From NCBI RefSeq assembly GCF_014648595.1, contig NZ_BMRK01000013.1, positions 97,838-161,837 of the forward strand: a DNA stretch of 64,000 bases. Direction: 5' to 3'. The DNA is from Nocardioides luteus. GTDB lineage: Bacteria; Actinomycetota; Actinomycetes; Propionibacteriales; Nocardioidaceae. Under the pieces are notes generated by a model. That model was not told where the DNA came from. It searched no databases and saw nothing but the letters and a program-made list of their open reading frames with translations. This document shows positions 46,316-55,403 of the stretch, piece after piece (the first letter of the stretch is position 1; each line of letters begins with the position of its first letter). A program made the position numbers and the translations under genes.

Positions 46316-48751
46316 ATGGTCTCCGCCATGCGGGTTCTCGTGACTTGTGCCCTCTCCCTCACCCTTCTCGGCAGCGGGTTCGCCGCGACGGCGGCTCCGG
46401 CTGCGACGCCGGCCGCCGACCTCGTCGCCGATCCCGTCGCGCTGGTCGATCCGCTGATCGGCTCCGCCAACGGCGGCAACACCTATCCGGGAGCGGTACG
46501 CCCCTTCGGGATGATCTCGGTCAGCCCGACCTCCACCGCCGGCGACCAGACCAACACGGCCGCCTCCAACGGCTACTCCCACGACACCACCCGGATGCGC
46601 GGCTTCTCGCTCACCCACGTCAACGGCGCGGGCTGCCATCCCGGCGCCGCCGGCGACGTCCCGGTCTTCCCGCACACCGGTGAGATGACCGGGTCGCCGA
46701 CCGCGGACGTCACCGACGCGACGTACGCCTCCGACTTCAGCCACGCCGACGAGCTGGCCGAGCCGGGCCGCTACCGGCTGGGTCTGGCCAACGGTGCCGA
46801 GATGGACACCGCGGTGACGACCCGCGCCGCGGTCAGCGAGCTGACCTTCCCCGCCGACAAGCCCGCCAACCTGCTCTTCCGCACCTCCAACTCGCTCAAC
46901 GGCAGCGAGAGCGCGGTGACCCGGATCGACCGCGCCAAGCGCACCGTGAGCGGATCGGTGCTGACGGGGGCGTTCTGCGGGCGGCGTGGGAACGGCGGCG
47001 GCAGCAACAAGCGCTCCTACTACCGGCTCTACTTCACGGCCCAGTTCGACCGCTCCTTCAGCGGCCACGGCACCTGGGTCAACGGCGAGCTCCAGCCGGG
47101 CAGCACGGAGGCGCGCGGCGGCGAGGGCTACGAGACCGGTGCGGCCCGCCAGGGACAGGGCTCGGGTGGCTACGTCTCCTTCGACCCGCGCCGCGACCAG
47201 ACGGTGCAGATGCGGATCGGGATCTCCTACACCAGCCAGGCGGCCGCCGAAGCGAACCTGAAGGCCGAGATCAAGCGGCCCGACACGGTGTCCTCGGTCA
47301 CCACCGACGCGAAGGCGGAGTGGCGCGAGGCGCTCTCCTCGGTCGAGGTCGCCGGCGGCAGCAGGGACGAGCAGACGGCGTTCTACACCGGCCTCTACCA
47401 CTCCTATCTCCAGCCCAACGTGATCTCCGACGTCGCCGGCACCTACTGGGGCAGCGACCAGGAGGTCCACCGGATCGAGCGCGGCCAGCAGGCGCAGTAC
47501 GGCAACTTCTCCGGCTGGGACCAGTACCGCGCGCACACCCAGCTCCTCGCGCTTCTCGAGCCGCGGGTGGCCGGCGACTTCGCCCGCTCGCTGCACGCCT
47601 ACTCGCGACAGCACGGCGGCGTCTGGGACCGCTGGCTCCACCTCAGCGGGTGGACCCACGTGATGACCGGCGACCCCAGCGCACCGACGCTGGCCGGCTT
47701 CTACGCGCTCGGCGTGCGCAACTTCGACGCTGCGGGCGCCTACGAGTCGCTGGTGCGCCAGGCGACGGTGCCGCACCCCGACGGACTCTCGAGCTACGGC
47801 TGCCCCGGCCAGTGCATCGGCCAGCGGCCCAACCTCGCCGACTACCTCGACAAGGGGTACGCACCCCAGGACACGTGTCACTGCTGGGGCGGCGCCGCGG
47901 AGACCCTCGAGGACGCCGTCGCCGACTACTCGCTCGCCGACTGGGGCCGCCGCCTGGGCGCCTCCTCGGCCGAGACCGACGCGCTGATGGATCGAGCCGG
48001 CTGGTGGCAGCACACGTTCAACCCCGACGCCACCGAGACCGACGGCTACCAGCAGGCGCGCAAGGCCGACGGGAGCTGGGTCTCCGGCTTCAGCCCCTCG
48101 ACCGACACCGGCTTCGCGCAAGGCAGCAGCGCGACGTACACCTGGATGGTGCCGCACGACGTCGCCCGCCTGGCCGAGGCGGCCGGCGGGCGTGACCGGG
48201 CGATCGAGCGTCTCGATGCGTTCTTCCACAAGGCCGACGGCTCCTGGCAGCACACCGGCGGCGACCCGCTGCGCTACGACCCGACCAACGAGCCCGGCAT
48301 CCACATCCCGTGGATGTACAACGGCCTCGGCGCTCCGTGGAAGACCCAGGAGACGGTGCGCGCGATGGCCTCGCTCGCCTACGGGGTCGGGCCGCGCGGC
48401 CTCCCCGGCAACGACGACCTCGGCACCATGTCGGCCTGGTACGTCTTCTCCGCGATGGGCATCTATCCGCAGGACCCCGCCCGCGCCGAGATGCTCCTCT
48501 CCAGCCCGATCTTCGAGCGGGTGGTCATCCACCGCGGCAACGGCGTCGACATCGTCATCGAGTCGCCGCAGGCGAGCGCCGAGAACATCTACGTCTGGGC
48601 CGTCTCCCTCGACGGCCGGGAGCGTACGCAGTCGTGGCTGCCCGAGTCGGTGATGAACCGCGGCGGCACCGTCCGGATCGACGTCGCCCCCGACCCGAAC
48701 CAGGACTGGGGCACCGCCGAGGCGGACCTGCCGATCTACCACACCAGTTGA
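46316..48751 (+). CDS. Secreted GH92 alpha-mannosidase
   Basis: 811 residues from ATG 46316 (an ATG at 46328 is an alternative start that keeps the signal peptide). Sec signal followed by Ala-x-Ala cleavage near residue 32. GH92 landmarks: Val-Asp-Pro-Leu-Ile-Gly-Ser at the mature start, Gly-Trp-Asp-Gln-Tyr-Arg, Gly-Gly-Ala-Ala-Glu-Thr-Leu-Glu, Asn-Glu-Pro-Gly-Ile-His-Ile-Pro-Trp-Met-Tyr-Asn (general acid region) and Gly-Asn-Asp-Asp-Leu-Gly-Thr-Met-Ser-Ala-Trp (catalytic base region). Calcium-dependent inverting exo-mannosidase acting outside the cell. With the ABC importer and AGE isomerase it outlines mannoside use. Confidence 0.9.
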   Translation: MVSAMRVLVTCALSLTLLGSGFAATAAPAATPAADLVADPVALVDPLIGSANGGNTYPGAVRPFGMISVSPTSTAGDQTNTAASNGYSHDTTRMRGFSLTHVNGAGCHPGAAGDVPVFPHTGEMTGSPTADVTDATYASDFSHADELAEPGRYRLGLANGAEMDTAVTTRAAVSELTFPADKPANLLFRTSNSLNGSESAVTRIDRAKRTVSGSVLTGAFCGRRGNGGGSNKRSYYRLYFTAQFDRSFSGHGTWVNGELQPGSTEARGGEGYETGAARQGQGSGGYVSFDPRRDQTVQMRIGISYTSQAAAEANLKAEIKRPDTVSSVTTDAKAEWREALSSVEVAGGSRDEQTAFYTGLYHSYLQPNVISDVAGTYWGSDQEVHRIERGQQAQYGNFSGWDQYRAHTQLLALLEPRVAGDFARSLHAYSRQHGGVWDRWLHLSGWTHVMTGDPSAPTLAGFYALGVRNFDAAGAYESLVRQATVPHPDGLSSYGCPGQCIGQRPNLADYLDKGYAPQDTCHCWGGAAETLEDAVADYSLADWGRRLGASSAETDALMDRAGWWQHTFNPDATETDGYQQARKADGSWVSGFSPSTDTGFAQGSSATYTWMVPHDVARLAEAAGGRDRAIERLDAFFHKADGSWQHTGGDPLRYDPTNEPGIHIPWMYNGLGAPWKTQETVRAMASLAYGVGPRGLPGNDDLGTMSAWYVFSAMGIYPQDPARAEMLLSSPIFERVVIHRGNGVDIVIESPQASAENIYVWAVSLDGRERTQSWLPESVMNRGGTVRIDVAPDPNQDWGTAEADLPIYHTS

Positions 48752-48776
48752 GATGGATGCCTTATGCACTCATAAT
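48748..48776 (+). promoter_or_regulatory. Promoter of the toxin-antitoxin pair
   Basis: -35 TTGAGA (48748-48753), 17-bp spacer, -10 CATAAT (48771-48776). Start expected at about 48783, the A of the antitoxin ATG, so the mRNA is probably leaderless. The -35 overlaps the GH92 stop codon. Confidence 0.6.
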
Positions 48777-48783
48777 GAGTGCA
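48765..48783. promoter_or_regulatory. Perfect palindromic operator of the toxin-antitoxin operon
   Basis: TGCACTCATAATGAGTGCA, 9-bp arms around a single A, covering the -10 box and the first base of the start codon: a site where a VapB/FitA-type dimer would repress its own operon. Confidence 0.7.
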
Positions 48784-49031
48784 TGGCCTATCTGCAGATT
48801 CGCGACGTCCCGGACGAGATCCGCGACGTCCTCGCCCAGCGTGCGAAAGATCGCGGGCAGTCGTTGAATTCCTACCTGCGCGATGTCGTGCTCCGTGAGG
48901 CGTCGTTCGCGAACAATCAGGCGCTGATCGAGGAGGTGATCGCCCGCCGCGGCGGTTCCAAGTTCACCGCCGACGACGTCCTGGCGGCGCGCGACACCGC
49001 TCGTGGCGAGCGCGGCCGGGGCGTGGCGTGA
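48783..49031 (+). CDS. vapB: FitA/VapB-type ribbon-helix-helix antitoxin
   Basis: 82 residues from ATG 48783. N-terminal ribbon-helix-helix (Ala-Tyr-Leu-Gln-Ile-Arg-Asp-Val-Pro, then helix Glu-Ile-Arg-Asp-Val-Leu-Ala-Gln-Arg-Ala and Ser-Leu-Asn-Ser-Tyr-Leu-Arg), with a charged C-terminal half that would wrap the toxin. GTGA overlap with the PIN toxin gene. Confidence 0.85.
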   Translation: MAYLQIRDVPDEIRDVLAQRAKDRGQSLNSYLRDVVLREASFANNQALIEEVIARRGGSKFTADDVLAARDTARGERGRGVA

Positions 49032-49435
49032 TCGTTCCCGACGCCTCCGCCGTCGCGCTTCTCTTCGCCGACCCCGGCTCCGACTCCCGGGTGGACGCAG
49101 CGACTCGGGTCCTCACCGACGATCCTGAATGGGTCGTCCCGGAGATCTGGCGAACCGAGATGCTCAGCGTCTTCCGTGGGCTCTCCCTCGGCGGCAAGCT
49201 CACCGATCAGGACGCCGACCGGGCGCTGCGCTGGCTCCAGACGATCACCGTGATCACCGCTCCCTCCGGCCCGTGCCTCGCCCGGATGTGGGAGCTGCGG
49301 CGCAATCTGTCGACCTATGATGCGGGCTACGTAGCGGTCGCCGAGTCCCACGACCTCACCCTCGTCACCGCCGACGTACGCATCGCGAAGGCCGGCGTCG
49401 CGCGCTGCGCGGTGAGGACCGTCACGGCCGGGTGA
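49028..49435 (+). CDS. vapC: VapC-type PIN-domain ribonuclease toxin
   Basis: 135 residues from GTG 49028. Acidic PIN residues all present: Asp5 (Val-Pro-Asp-Ala-Ser), Glu44 (Trp-Arg-Thr-Glu-Met), Asp98 (Tyr-Asp-Ala-Gly-Tyr) and Asp116 (Thr-Ala-Asp-Val-Arg). Mg-dependent RNase, expected to be neutralised by the upstream antitoxin. Confidence 0.88.
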   Translation: MIVPDASAVALLFADPGSDSRVDAATRVLTDDPEWVVPEIWRTEMLSVFRGLSLGGKLTDQDADRALRWLQTITVITAPSGPCLARMWELRRNLSTYDAGYVAVAESHDLTLVTADVRIAKAGVARCAVRTVTAG

Positions 49436-49481
49436 TCTCCGCAGCGAGGCGGCTCTGGACGGATCGCGAGTTTCTGCGAAG

Positions 49482-50951
49482 ATGCGGGGCGTGAGCACAT
49501 CGACTCCGGGACGCACGAACGTCATCGACCGGTTCTTCCAGATCAGCGCACGCGGCTCGACGGTCGGGCGTGAGGTGCGCGGTGGCATCGTCACGTTCTT
49601 CACGATGGCCTACATCGTCGCGCTGAACCCGCTGATCCTCGGCTTCGCGGAGGACGTGAACGGTGACCTCCTCGGCGGGTCGAGCGGGGACAACATCGCC
49701 GCGATCGCGGCGGGCACGGCTTTGGTCGCCGGTGTCGTGACGATCCTGATGGGCGTCGTCGCCAACTTCCCGCTGGCCCTGGCGGCCGGGCTCGGGCTGA
49801 ACGCCTTCGTGGCGTTCTCGATCGCCGGGCAGATGACCTGGGCCGACGCGATGGGCCTGGTGGTGATCGAGGGTCTGGTGATCCTGGTGCTGGTGCTCAC
49901 CGGCTTCCGCGAGGCCGTCTTCCACGCGGTGCCCCGCGAGCTCAAGACGGCGATCTCGGTCGGGATCGGTCTGTTCATCGCGGTGATCGGCTTCGTCGAC
50001 GCCGGTTTCGTACGCCGCATCCCCGACGCCGCGAACACCACCGTGCCAGTTCAGCTGGGTCCGACGGGCCAGCTCGCGGGCTGGCCGGTGCTGGTCTTCG
50101 TGATCGGTCTCGCGCTGCTCATCACGCTGTGGGTGCTCAAGGTGCGCGGCGCGATCCTGATCTCGATCGCGGTGACCACGGTGCTGGCGATCGTCGTCGA
50201 GGCCTTCGCGAAGCTCGGTCCGAGCAGCGTGGAGAACCCGACCGGCTGGTCGCTCAACGTGCCGGCGCTCCCCGACAAGATCATCGACTGGCCCTCGTTC
50301 GGCACGCTTGGCGAGTTCCACCTGCTCGGCTCGTTCCAGAGCGTCGGCATCGTGACCGCGGTGCTGCTGATCTTCACGCTCATGCTCGCCGACTTCTTCG
50401 ACACCATGGGCACGATGACCGCGATCGGCTCGGAGGCCGGGCTGCTGCGCGAGGACGGCACCCCGCCGCGTACCCGCTCGATCCTGGTCGTCGACTCGCT
50501 GGCCGCCGCTGCCGGTGGTGCCGGTGGTGTCTCCTCCAACACCTCCTACGTCGAGTCGGCCTCCGGCGTCGGCGAGGGCGCGCGCACGGGTCTGGCCGCG
50601 GTGGTCACCGGTGTGCTCTTCCTGCTCACCACGTTCCTGGCTCCGCTGGTCACCATCATCCCGTCCGAGGCGGCCGTGCCTGCGCTCATCCTGGTCGGCT
50701 TCCTGATGATGCAGCAGGTCAAGGACATCAACTGGAGCGACGTCGAGATCGCGATCCCGGCGTTCCTGACGATCGCGCTGATGCCGTTCACCTACTCGAT
50801 CTCGGTCGGCATCGGCGCCGGCTTCCTGGCCTACGTGCTGATCCAGATCGTGCGCGGCAAGATCCGCAACATCCACCCGCTGATGTGGGTGGTCGCGGTC
50901 CTGTTCATCGTCTACTTCGCGATCCACCCGATCTCGAGCTGGCTGAGCTGA
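49482..50951 (+). CDS. NCS2-family purine permease (AzgA/PbuG-like)
   Basis: 489 residues from ATG 49482 (GTG 49491 is an alternative). About 13 spans. AzgA-subgroup motifs: Gly-Gly-Ile-Val-Thr-Phe-Phe-Thr-Met-Ala-Tyr-Ile, Gly-Leu-Gly-Leu-Asn-Ala-Phe, Phe-Phe-Asp-Thr-Met-Gly-Thr, and Gly-Gly-Val-Ser-Ser-Asn-Thr-Ser-Tyr-Val-Glu-Ser. Proton-linked uptake of hypoxanthine, guanine or adenine is typical. It converges on and overlaps the urease operon's last gene; purines are a source of urea, so the placement may be functional. Confidence 0.88.
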   Translation: MRGVSTSTPGRTNVIDRFFQISARGSTVGREVRGGIVTFFTMAYIVALNPLILGFAEDVNGDLLGGSSGDNIAAIAAGTALVAGVVTILMGVVANFPLALAAGLGLNAFVAFSIAGQMTWADAMGLVVIEGLVILVLVLTGFREAVFHAVPRELKTAISVGIGLFIAVIGFVDAGFVRRIPDAANTTVPVQLGPTGQLAGWPVLVFVIGLALLITLWVLKVRGAILISIAVTTVLAIVVEAFAKLGPSSVENPTGWSLNVPALPDKIIDWPSFGTLGEFHLLGSFQSVGIVTAVLLIFTLMLADFFDTMGTMTAIGSEAGLLREDGTPPRTRSILVVDSLAAAAGGAGGVSSNTSYVESASGVGEGARTGLAAVVTGVLFLLTTFLAPLVTIIPSEAAVPALILVGFLMMQQVKDINWSDVEIAIPAFLTIALMPFTYSISVGIGAGFLAYVLIQIVRGKIRNIHPLMWVVAVLFIVYFAIHPISSWLS

Positions 50952-51684
50952 CCGTCCACGGCTCCCCCGGGAGCTCATGGGCCTCGGCGGCCAGGTGACG
51001 CCACAGGGTGCCGCCGCGCTCCAGGTCCAGGCGTCCCTGCCGGCAGAGGTCGGGAGGGAGGTCGAGACCGAACGTGGTCACCGCCCCGAGCACGCGATGG
51101 TCGCCGAGGATCCCCGGAACCAGCGAGGCTTCATCCAGGTCGAGCGACTCGACCAGGAGCGGTCGGCCCTCGTGGTCGAGGGCCGACCACGACGTGCTCG
51201 TCCGGCCGGGCCGCTCGCCGTGACGGCCCAGGACGAGCGTCTCGCGCAGCGCGAGCCTGGCACCGGCACCCAGCGTGACCGCGGTGCTCCGGATGACGTC
51301 CGCGCCGGCCGAGACCACGAAGGGCTCGCCGGCCCAGAGCAGGGTTGCCCCCGCGGCGAGGGTGATCGCGACCGACCAGCAGGCCTGCCCGCCGTCCATG
51401 TCGTAGGCGACCGTCCCGGCGGGCTCGACCAGGGTCAGGCAGGCCCCTTCTCCCACCTCGACCTCGACCGCGACCCGGTCGCCGGCCAGCAGCATCGCGC
51501 CGTCGGGGACCAGCGAGACCCGGGCCGAGGTCGCGTCGCTGGCGAGCAGCATCGGGCGCAGCGCGGGGGCGGTGGCCGGACCTTCCATCTCCGTCTCGAC
51601 ACGTACCCGTCCGCTGCTCACCGCCCCGACCCGCACCCGGGTCAGGGCGCCGGTGGCGACCTCAGACGTGCTGGTGGTCGGCAT
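50905..51684 (-). CDS. ureD: Urease accessory protein UreD
   Basis: 259 residues from ATG 51684, starting inside the end of ureG (23-bp overlap). UreD/UreH pattern: an early [10 protein letters not shown], Val-Glu-Pro-Ala-Gly-Thr-Val, Leu-Trp-Ala-Gly-Glu-Pro-Phe-Val-Val, Leu-Val-Leu-Gly-Arg-His-Gly-Glu. It is the scaffold that docks UreF/UreG on apo-urease for nickel insertion. Low-complexity Ser/Arg C-terminus overlaps the purine permease gene by 47 bp on the other strand. Last gene of the operon. Confidence 0.85.
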   Translation of the reverse strand: MPTTSTSEVATGALTRVRVGAVSSGRVRVETEMEGPATAPALRPMLLASDATSARVSLVPDGAMLLAGDRVAVEVEVGEGACLTLVEPAGTVAYDMDGGQACWSVAITLAAGATLLWAGEPFVVSAGADVIRSTAVTLGAGARLALRETLVLGRHGERPGRTSTSWSALDHEGRPLLVESLDLDEASLVPGILGDHRVLGAVTTFGLDLPPDLCRQGRLDLERGGTLWRHLAAEAHELPGEPWTVSSASSRSGGSRSRR

Positions 51685-52390
51685 CGTGGTCATGGGAGTG
51701 GCTGGTGCCGTCGGCGTGGAAGTGCGGCGCCATCGGACCCGGGTCGGCCGGGACCAGCCCGCCGCCTCGGTGGAGCGCCAGCTCGGACCTGACCCACTCG
51801 ACCAGCTCTGCCACCGAGCCCGGGTCGGTGCGCGACAGCGCGATGACGGGGCGTCCTTCGCGCACCGACCCCGCGTCGGAGACCATCGCGACCGGGTCGA
51901 CCCCGACGTACGGGGCCAGGTCGGTCTTGTTGACCACGAGCAGGTCGGCGCGCTCGATGCCCGGGCCGCCCTTGCGCGCGACGTCGCCACCGCCGGCGAC
52001 GTCGATGAGGAAGATCTGGGTGTCGACCAGCGCCGGCGAGAAGGTGGCGGTGAGGTTGTCACCGCCCGACTCGACCAGCACCACGTCGAGCGGCGCGAAC
52101 TCGTCCTCGAGCTCCTCGACTGCGATCAGGTTGGCGGTGACGTCGTCGCGGATGGCGGTGTGGGGGCAGGCGCCGGTCTCGACGGCGCGGATGCGGGCCG
52201 GGTCGAGCACCCCGGCGGAGCGCAGGAAGCGGGCGTCCTCGTCGGTGTAGATGTCGTTGGTGACCACGCCGATCTCGAGATCGGCGGCCAGCTCACGGCA
52301 CAGCAGCGCGATGAGCGAGCTCTTCCCGGTGCCGACCGGTCCGCAGACCCCGATCCGCAGTCCTCGGTCCTTCGATACGTCCTCAAGCAC
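51662..52390 (-). CDS. ureG: Urease accessory GTPase UreG with His-rich C-terminal tail
   Basis: 242 residues from GTG 52390, overlapping the ureF stop. SIMIBI GTPase: Walker A Gly-Pro-Val-Gly-Thr-Gly-Lys-Ser near residue 17, Asp-Ile-Tyr-Thr, the nickel motif Cys-Pro-His in Thr-Gly-Ala-Cys-Pro-His-Thr, Glu-Ser-Gly-Gly-Asp, and Asn-Lys-Thr-Asp for guanine. The last 20 residues hold seven His with several Asp, a tail not usual at this end of UreG. No ureE gene is in the operon, so the tail may store or deliver nickel. Confidence 0.9.
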   Translation of the reverse strand: MLEDVSKDRGLRIGVCGPVGTGKSSLIALLCRELAADLEIGVVTNDIYTDEDARFLRSAGVLDPARIRAVETGACPHTAIRDDVTANLIAVEELEDEFAPLDVVLVESGGDNLTATFSPALVDTQIFLIDVAGGGDVARKGGPGIERADLLVVNKTDLAPYVGVDPVAMVSDAGSVREGRPVIALSRTDPGSVAELVEWVRSELALHRGGGLVPADPGPMAPHFHADGTSHSHDHDADHQHV

Positions 52391-53045
52391 TGAACAACCT
52401 CCTGGTCGTGGCGGCGTGGGCGAGGGCCCACAGGTCGAGCTGGGGCGCGCTGGGCGCCGGGATCTCGTCGGGCGAAGTGAGCGCAGCGACCTCGGTGGCG
52501 AGCCGGTCGGCTGCCGGGAGCAGGTCGTGCACCCACGAGGTGGCGTCCAGCGGGTCGAGGGGCAGCAGCTTGAGGGCTGCCGAGGCGACCGTCTGCAGAT
52601 CGTCGTATGCCACCAACCGGCCGAGCGAGGCCGGCGAGATGCCACCCGCGGCCGCCGCCGCGGCCAGGACGATCGGGCGACAGACACCCTCGACGCCTGC
52701 CGCGTCCGCGACGTGCGGCGAGTCCGGGAACAACCGTCTGACCAGCCGCAACAGCGCGCGGGCGAGCGTGTGCGAGGTCTCCCGCATCGGTGCGGCCGGG
52801 GTGCGGGCCGCCCACGCGTCGACGACCGGCGCCAGGGGCAGGCCGGCGCGCAGCCGGTGCAGCGCGACCACCGCGGTGCCGGCCTCGACCCGCGCCACGC
52901 TGCCCAGCCGGGACCGCATGAGGACCGACACCTGCGCGGCGGTGAGCCCGGAGCGTACGGCTGCCTCCAGCTGGCCCGACTGGGTGTGGCCGGCGACCGG
53001 GAGCCGGGCGTCGGCGAGCAGCATCAGCATCAGGTCGTCGGCCAT
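52383..53045 (-). CDS. ureF: Urease accessory protein UreF
   Basis: 220 residues, all-helical. Family features: [16 protein letters not shown] near the start (usually Leu-Pro-x-Gly-x-Phe-x-x-Ser), and Leu-Lys-Leu-Leu-Pro-Leu-Asp-Pro in the C-terminal half. Acts with UreD to gate nickel passage from UreG. It starts 2 bp after the ureC stop. Confidence 0.85.
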   Translation of the reverse strand: MADDLMLMLLADARLPVAGHTQSGQLEAAVRSGLTAAQVSVLMRSRLGSVARVEAGTAVVALHRLRAGLPLAPVVDAWAARTPAAPMRETSHTLARALLRLVRRLFPDSPHVADAAGVEGVCRPIVLAAAAAAGGISPASLGRLVAYDDLQTVASAALKLLPLDPLDATSWVHDLLPAADRLATEVAALTSPDEIPAPSAPQLDLWALAHAATTRRLFSA

Positions 53046-53047
53046 GG

Positions 53048-54742
53048 TCAGAACATCGAGTAGAGCTGGGTCAGCGGTAGCTCGGTGGCGGGGGCGGGCT
53101 CGATCAGCTCGCCGTCGACGTGGATGCGGAACGTCTCTGGCTCGACCCGGATATCGGGTGTCGCGTCGTTGTTGACCATGTCGGCCTTGCCGATCTCCCG
53201 GGTCGGCTCGATCCCTACCAGCCGGCGGCGCAGCCCGAGGCGGTCGGCGAGACCGGCCTCCAGCGCAGCAGGTGCGACGAAAGTGACCGCGTGGTCCCCA
53301 CCCGGACCGACCAGGGTCGGCCGCATGAGGACCGGCTGCGGCGTGGGGATGGAGGCGTTGGGGTCACCGAGCGCGCCCCAGACCAGCGCGCCGGCTTTCA
53401 TCACGACCTCGGGCCGGATGCCGAAGAAGCGCGGGTCCCAGAGCACCAGGTCGGCCAGCTTGCCGGGCTCCACGGAGCCGACCTCGGCGGCGATCCCGTG
53501 GGCGATGGCGGGGTTGATCGTGTACTTCGCGACGTACCTCTTCGCGCGGACGTTGTCGGCCGGGCCACCCAACGATCCGAGGCGGGCCTTCATCGCGTGG
53601 GCGACCTGCCAGGTGCGGCAGACGACCTCGCCGATGCGGCCCATCGCCTGGGCGTCGGAGGAGGTGATCGAGAGCGCGCCGAGGTCGTGGAGGACGTCCT
53701 CGGCGGCGATCGTGGTCGCCCGGATGCGCGACTCGGCGAAGGCCAGGTCCTCGGGCACGCGCGGGTTGAGGTGGTGGCAGACCATCAGCATGTCGAGATG
53801 CTCGGCGACGGTGTTGACCGTGTGCGGCAGCGTCGGGTTGGTCGAGCCCGGGATGACGTGCAGCAGCGAGGCGACCGAGAGGATGTCGGGCGCGTGCCCG
53901 CCGCCGGCGCCCTCGGCGTGAAAAGCGTGGATCGACCGGCCCGCGATCGCGGCGACCGTCGACTCCAGGTAGCCCGCCTCGTTGAGCGAGTCGGAGTGGA
54001 GCGTGACCTGGAGCCCGTGCTCGTCGGCGGCGCGCAGGGCGGCATCGATGGCAGCAGGGGTCGAGCCCCAGTCCTCGTGCACCTTGTAGGCCGCTGCGCC
54101 GGCGAGCGCCTGCTCGGCCAGCCCGGCGGCGGAGACGGTGTTGCCCTTGCCCATCAGCAGGAGGTTGACCGGCATGTCGTCGAGCGCGCGGTGGACGGTC
54201 TCCAGGTGCCACGGGCCAGGGGTCACCGTGGTCGCCTTCGACCCCTCGGACGGACCGGTTCCACCGCCACCGACCGTGGTCGTGCCGGTCGAGATCGCCT
54301 CGACGATCTGGGACCGGGAGAGCAGGTGCACGTGGACGTCGATCGCTCCGGCGGTGAGGATCTTGCCCTCACCGCTGACCACGTCGGTGCCCGGCCCGAT
54401 GACCAGGTCGGGGTGGACGCCGTCGGCGATGTCGGGGTTGCCGCTGCGGCCGAGCGCGACGATGCGTCCGGCGCGGATGCCGACGTCGGCTCGGACGATG
54501 CCCCAGTGGTCGAGCACGACGGCGTTGGTGATCACTGTGTCGAGGGCACCCTCTGCCGACGAGACCGTCGACTGGTTCATCGACTCGCGGATCGACTTGC
54601 CGCCGCCGAAGACCGACTCCTCGCCCCCGGCGGTCAGGTCGTCCTCGACCTCGATCCAGAGGTCGGTGTCGCCGAGACGCACCTGGTCGCCGGCCGTGGG
54701 GCCGTAGAGCGCCGCGTACTCGCTCCTGCTGATCTCCACCAT
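53048..54742 (-). CDS. ureC: Urease alpha subunit
   Basis: 564 residues from ATG 54742 (TGATG overlap with ureB). Hydrolyses urea to ammonia and carbamate. Nickel ligands and catalytic residues are present: His-Val-His (~137) , the carbamylated Lys in Tyr-Lys-Val-His-Glu-Asp-Trp-Gly (~219), Gly-Ala-Gly-Gly-Gly-His-Ala-Pro-Asp, and Cys-His-His-Leu on the active-site flap. Arg and Asp further on (Ser-Asp-Ala-Gln-Ala-Met-Gly-Arg) complete the set. Complete and apparently functional. Confidence 0.95.
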   Translation of the reverse strand: MVEISRSEYAALYGPTAGDQVRLGDTDLWIEVEDDLTAGGEESVFGGGKSIRESMNQSTVSSAEGALDTVITNAVVLDHWGIVRADVGIRAGRIVALGRSGNPDIADGVHPDLVIGPGTDVVSGEGKILTAGAIDVHVHLLSRSQIVEAISTGTTTVGGGGTGPSEGSKATTVTPGPWHLETVHRALDDMPVNLLLMGKGNTVSAAGLAEQALAGAAAYKVHEDWGSTPAAIDAALRAADEHGLQVTLHSDSLNEAGYLESTVAAIAGRSIHAFHAEGAGGGHAPDILSVASLLHVIPGSTNPTLPHTVNTVAEHLDMLMVCHHLNPRVPEDLAFAESRIRATTIAAEDVLHDLGALSITSSDAQAMGRIGEVVCRTWQVAHAMKARLGSLGGPADNVRAKRYVAKYTINPAIAHGIAAEVGSVEPGKLADLVLWDPRFFGIRPEVVMKAGALVWGALGDPNASIPTPQPVLMRPTLVGPGGDHAVTFVAPAALEAGLADRLGLRRRLVGIEPTREIGKADMVNNDATPDIRVEPETFRIHVDGELIEPAPATELPLTQLYSMF

Positions 54743-55077
54743 CACGCCTCCCCGGTGGTCGAGCATGTCGAGACCACGGAGATCCCGGGTACGACCCGGG
54801 CACCCTTGAGCGCCACGATCGCGACCTCACGGGAAGCGCCCGGCTCGAAGCGCCGCGAGGTCCCGGCGGGGATGTCGAGGCGGAATCCCTCAGCCGCGCC
54901 GCGGTCGAGGTCCAGCGCCGCGTTGACCTCCGCCAGGTGGATGTGGGAGCCGATCTGGATGGGCCGGTCGCCGGTGTTGAGGACGACCAACGTACGCCGC
55001 TCCGACTCGCTCCGGTCGGCGTTGAGCCGGATGGTGCCGTCGGCGACGCGTACGGCTCCGGGGCCGTTGAGCTGCAT
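54742..55077 (-). CDS. ureB: Urease beta subunit
   Basis: 111 residues. [13 protein letters not shown], [16 protein letters not shown] and Val-Ala-Leu-Lys-Gly mark UreB. The final ~10 residues (Val-Val-Ser-Thr-Cys-Ser-Thr-Thr) are encoded by a copy of the 22-bp genome repeat (54754-54775), so the native C-terminus seems to have been replaced or extended by a repeat insertion. Confidence 0.92.
   Translation of the reverse strand: MQLNGPGAVRVADGTIRLNADRSESERRTLVVLNTGDRPIQIGSHIHLAEVNAALDLDRGAAEGFRLDIPAGTSRRFEPGASREVAIVALKGARVVPGISVVSTCSTTGEA
54754..54775 (+). repeat. 22-bp repeat unit inside ureB
   Basis: Same unit as at 10750-10865 with A at the variable position, read through in frame as the ureB C-terminus on the minus strand. 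Confidence 0.8.
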
Positions 55078-55090
55078 GGAGGTCTCCTCC

Positions 55091-55393
55091 TCAGGCGATG
55101 GGCTGGTGGATGGTGACGAGCTTGCGGCCGTCGGGGAAGGTCGCCTCGACCTGCACCTCGACGAGCATGTCGACGACGTCGGGCATGACCTGCTCGCGGC
55201 TCAGCACGGTGCGTCCCCGGGTCATCAGGTCGGTGACCGAGGCGCCCTCCCGAGCGCGCTCGATGACCCAGGTCGACAGCAGCGCGACCGACTCGGGGTA
55301 GTTGAGCAGCACCCCGCGGGCGAGCCGGTCGCGGGCGACCATGCCGGCCACGGAGAGCAGCAGCTTCTCGGTGTCGGAGGGGGTCAGGTGCAT
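55091..55393 (-). CDS. ureA: Urease gamma subunit
   Basis: 100 residues from ATG 55393, matching the family length; an earlier in-frame start at 55447 overlaps urtE and is rejected. [13 protein letters not shown] start, Leu-Asn-Tyr-Pro-Glu-Ser-Val-Ala, and [15 protein letters not shown]-x-Pro-Ile end. First urease gene after the urea importer genes. Confidence 0.94.
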   Translation of the reverse strand: MHLTPSDTEKLLLSVAGMVARDRLARGVLLNYPESVALLSTWVIERAREGASVTDLMTRGRTVLSREQVMPDVVDMLVEVQVEATFPDGRKLVTIHQPIA

Positions 55394-55403
55394 CGGCGCT
55401 CCT

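Noticed and set aside
54742-55077. ureB broken by repeat insertion
   Set aside because: The frame stays open, all UreB core motifs are intact and the stop still overlaps the ureC start, so only the C-terminal tail is affected.
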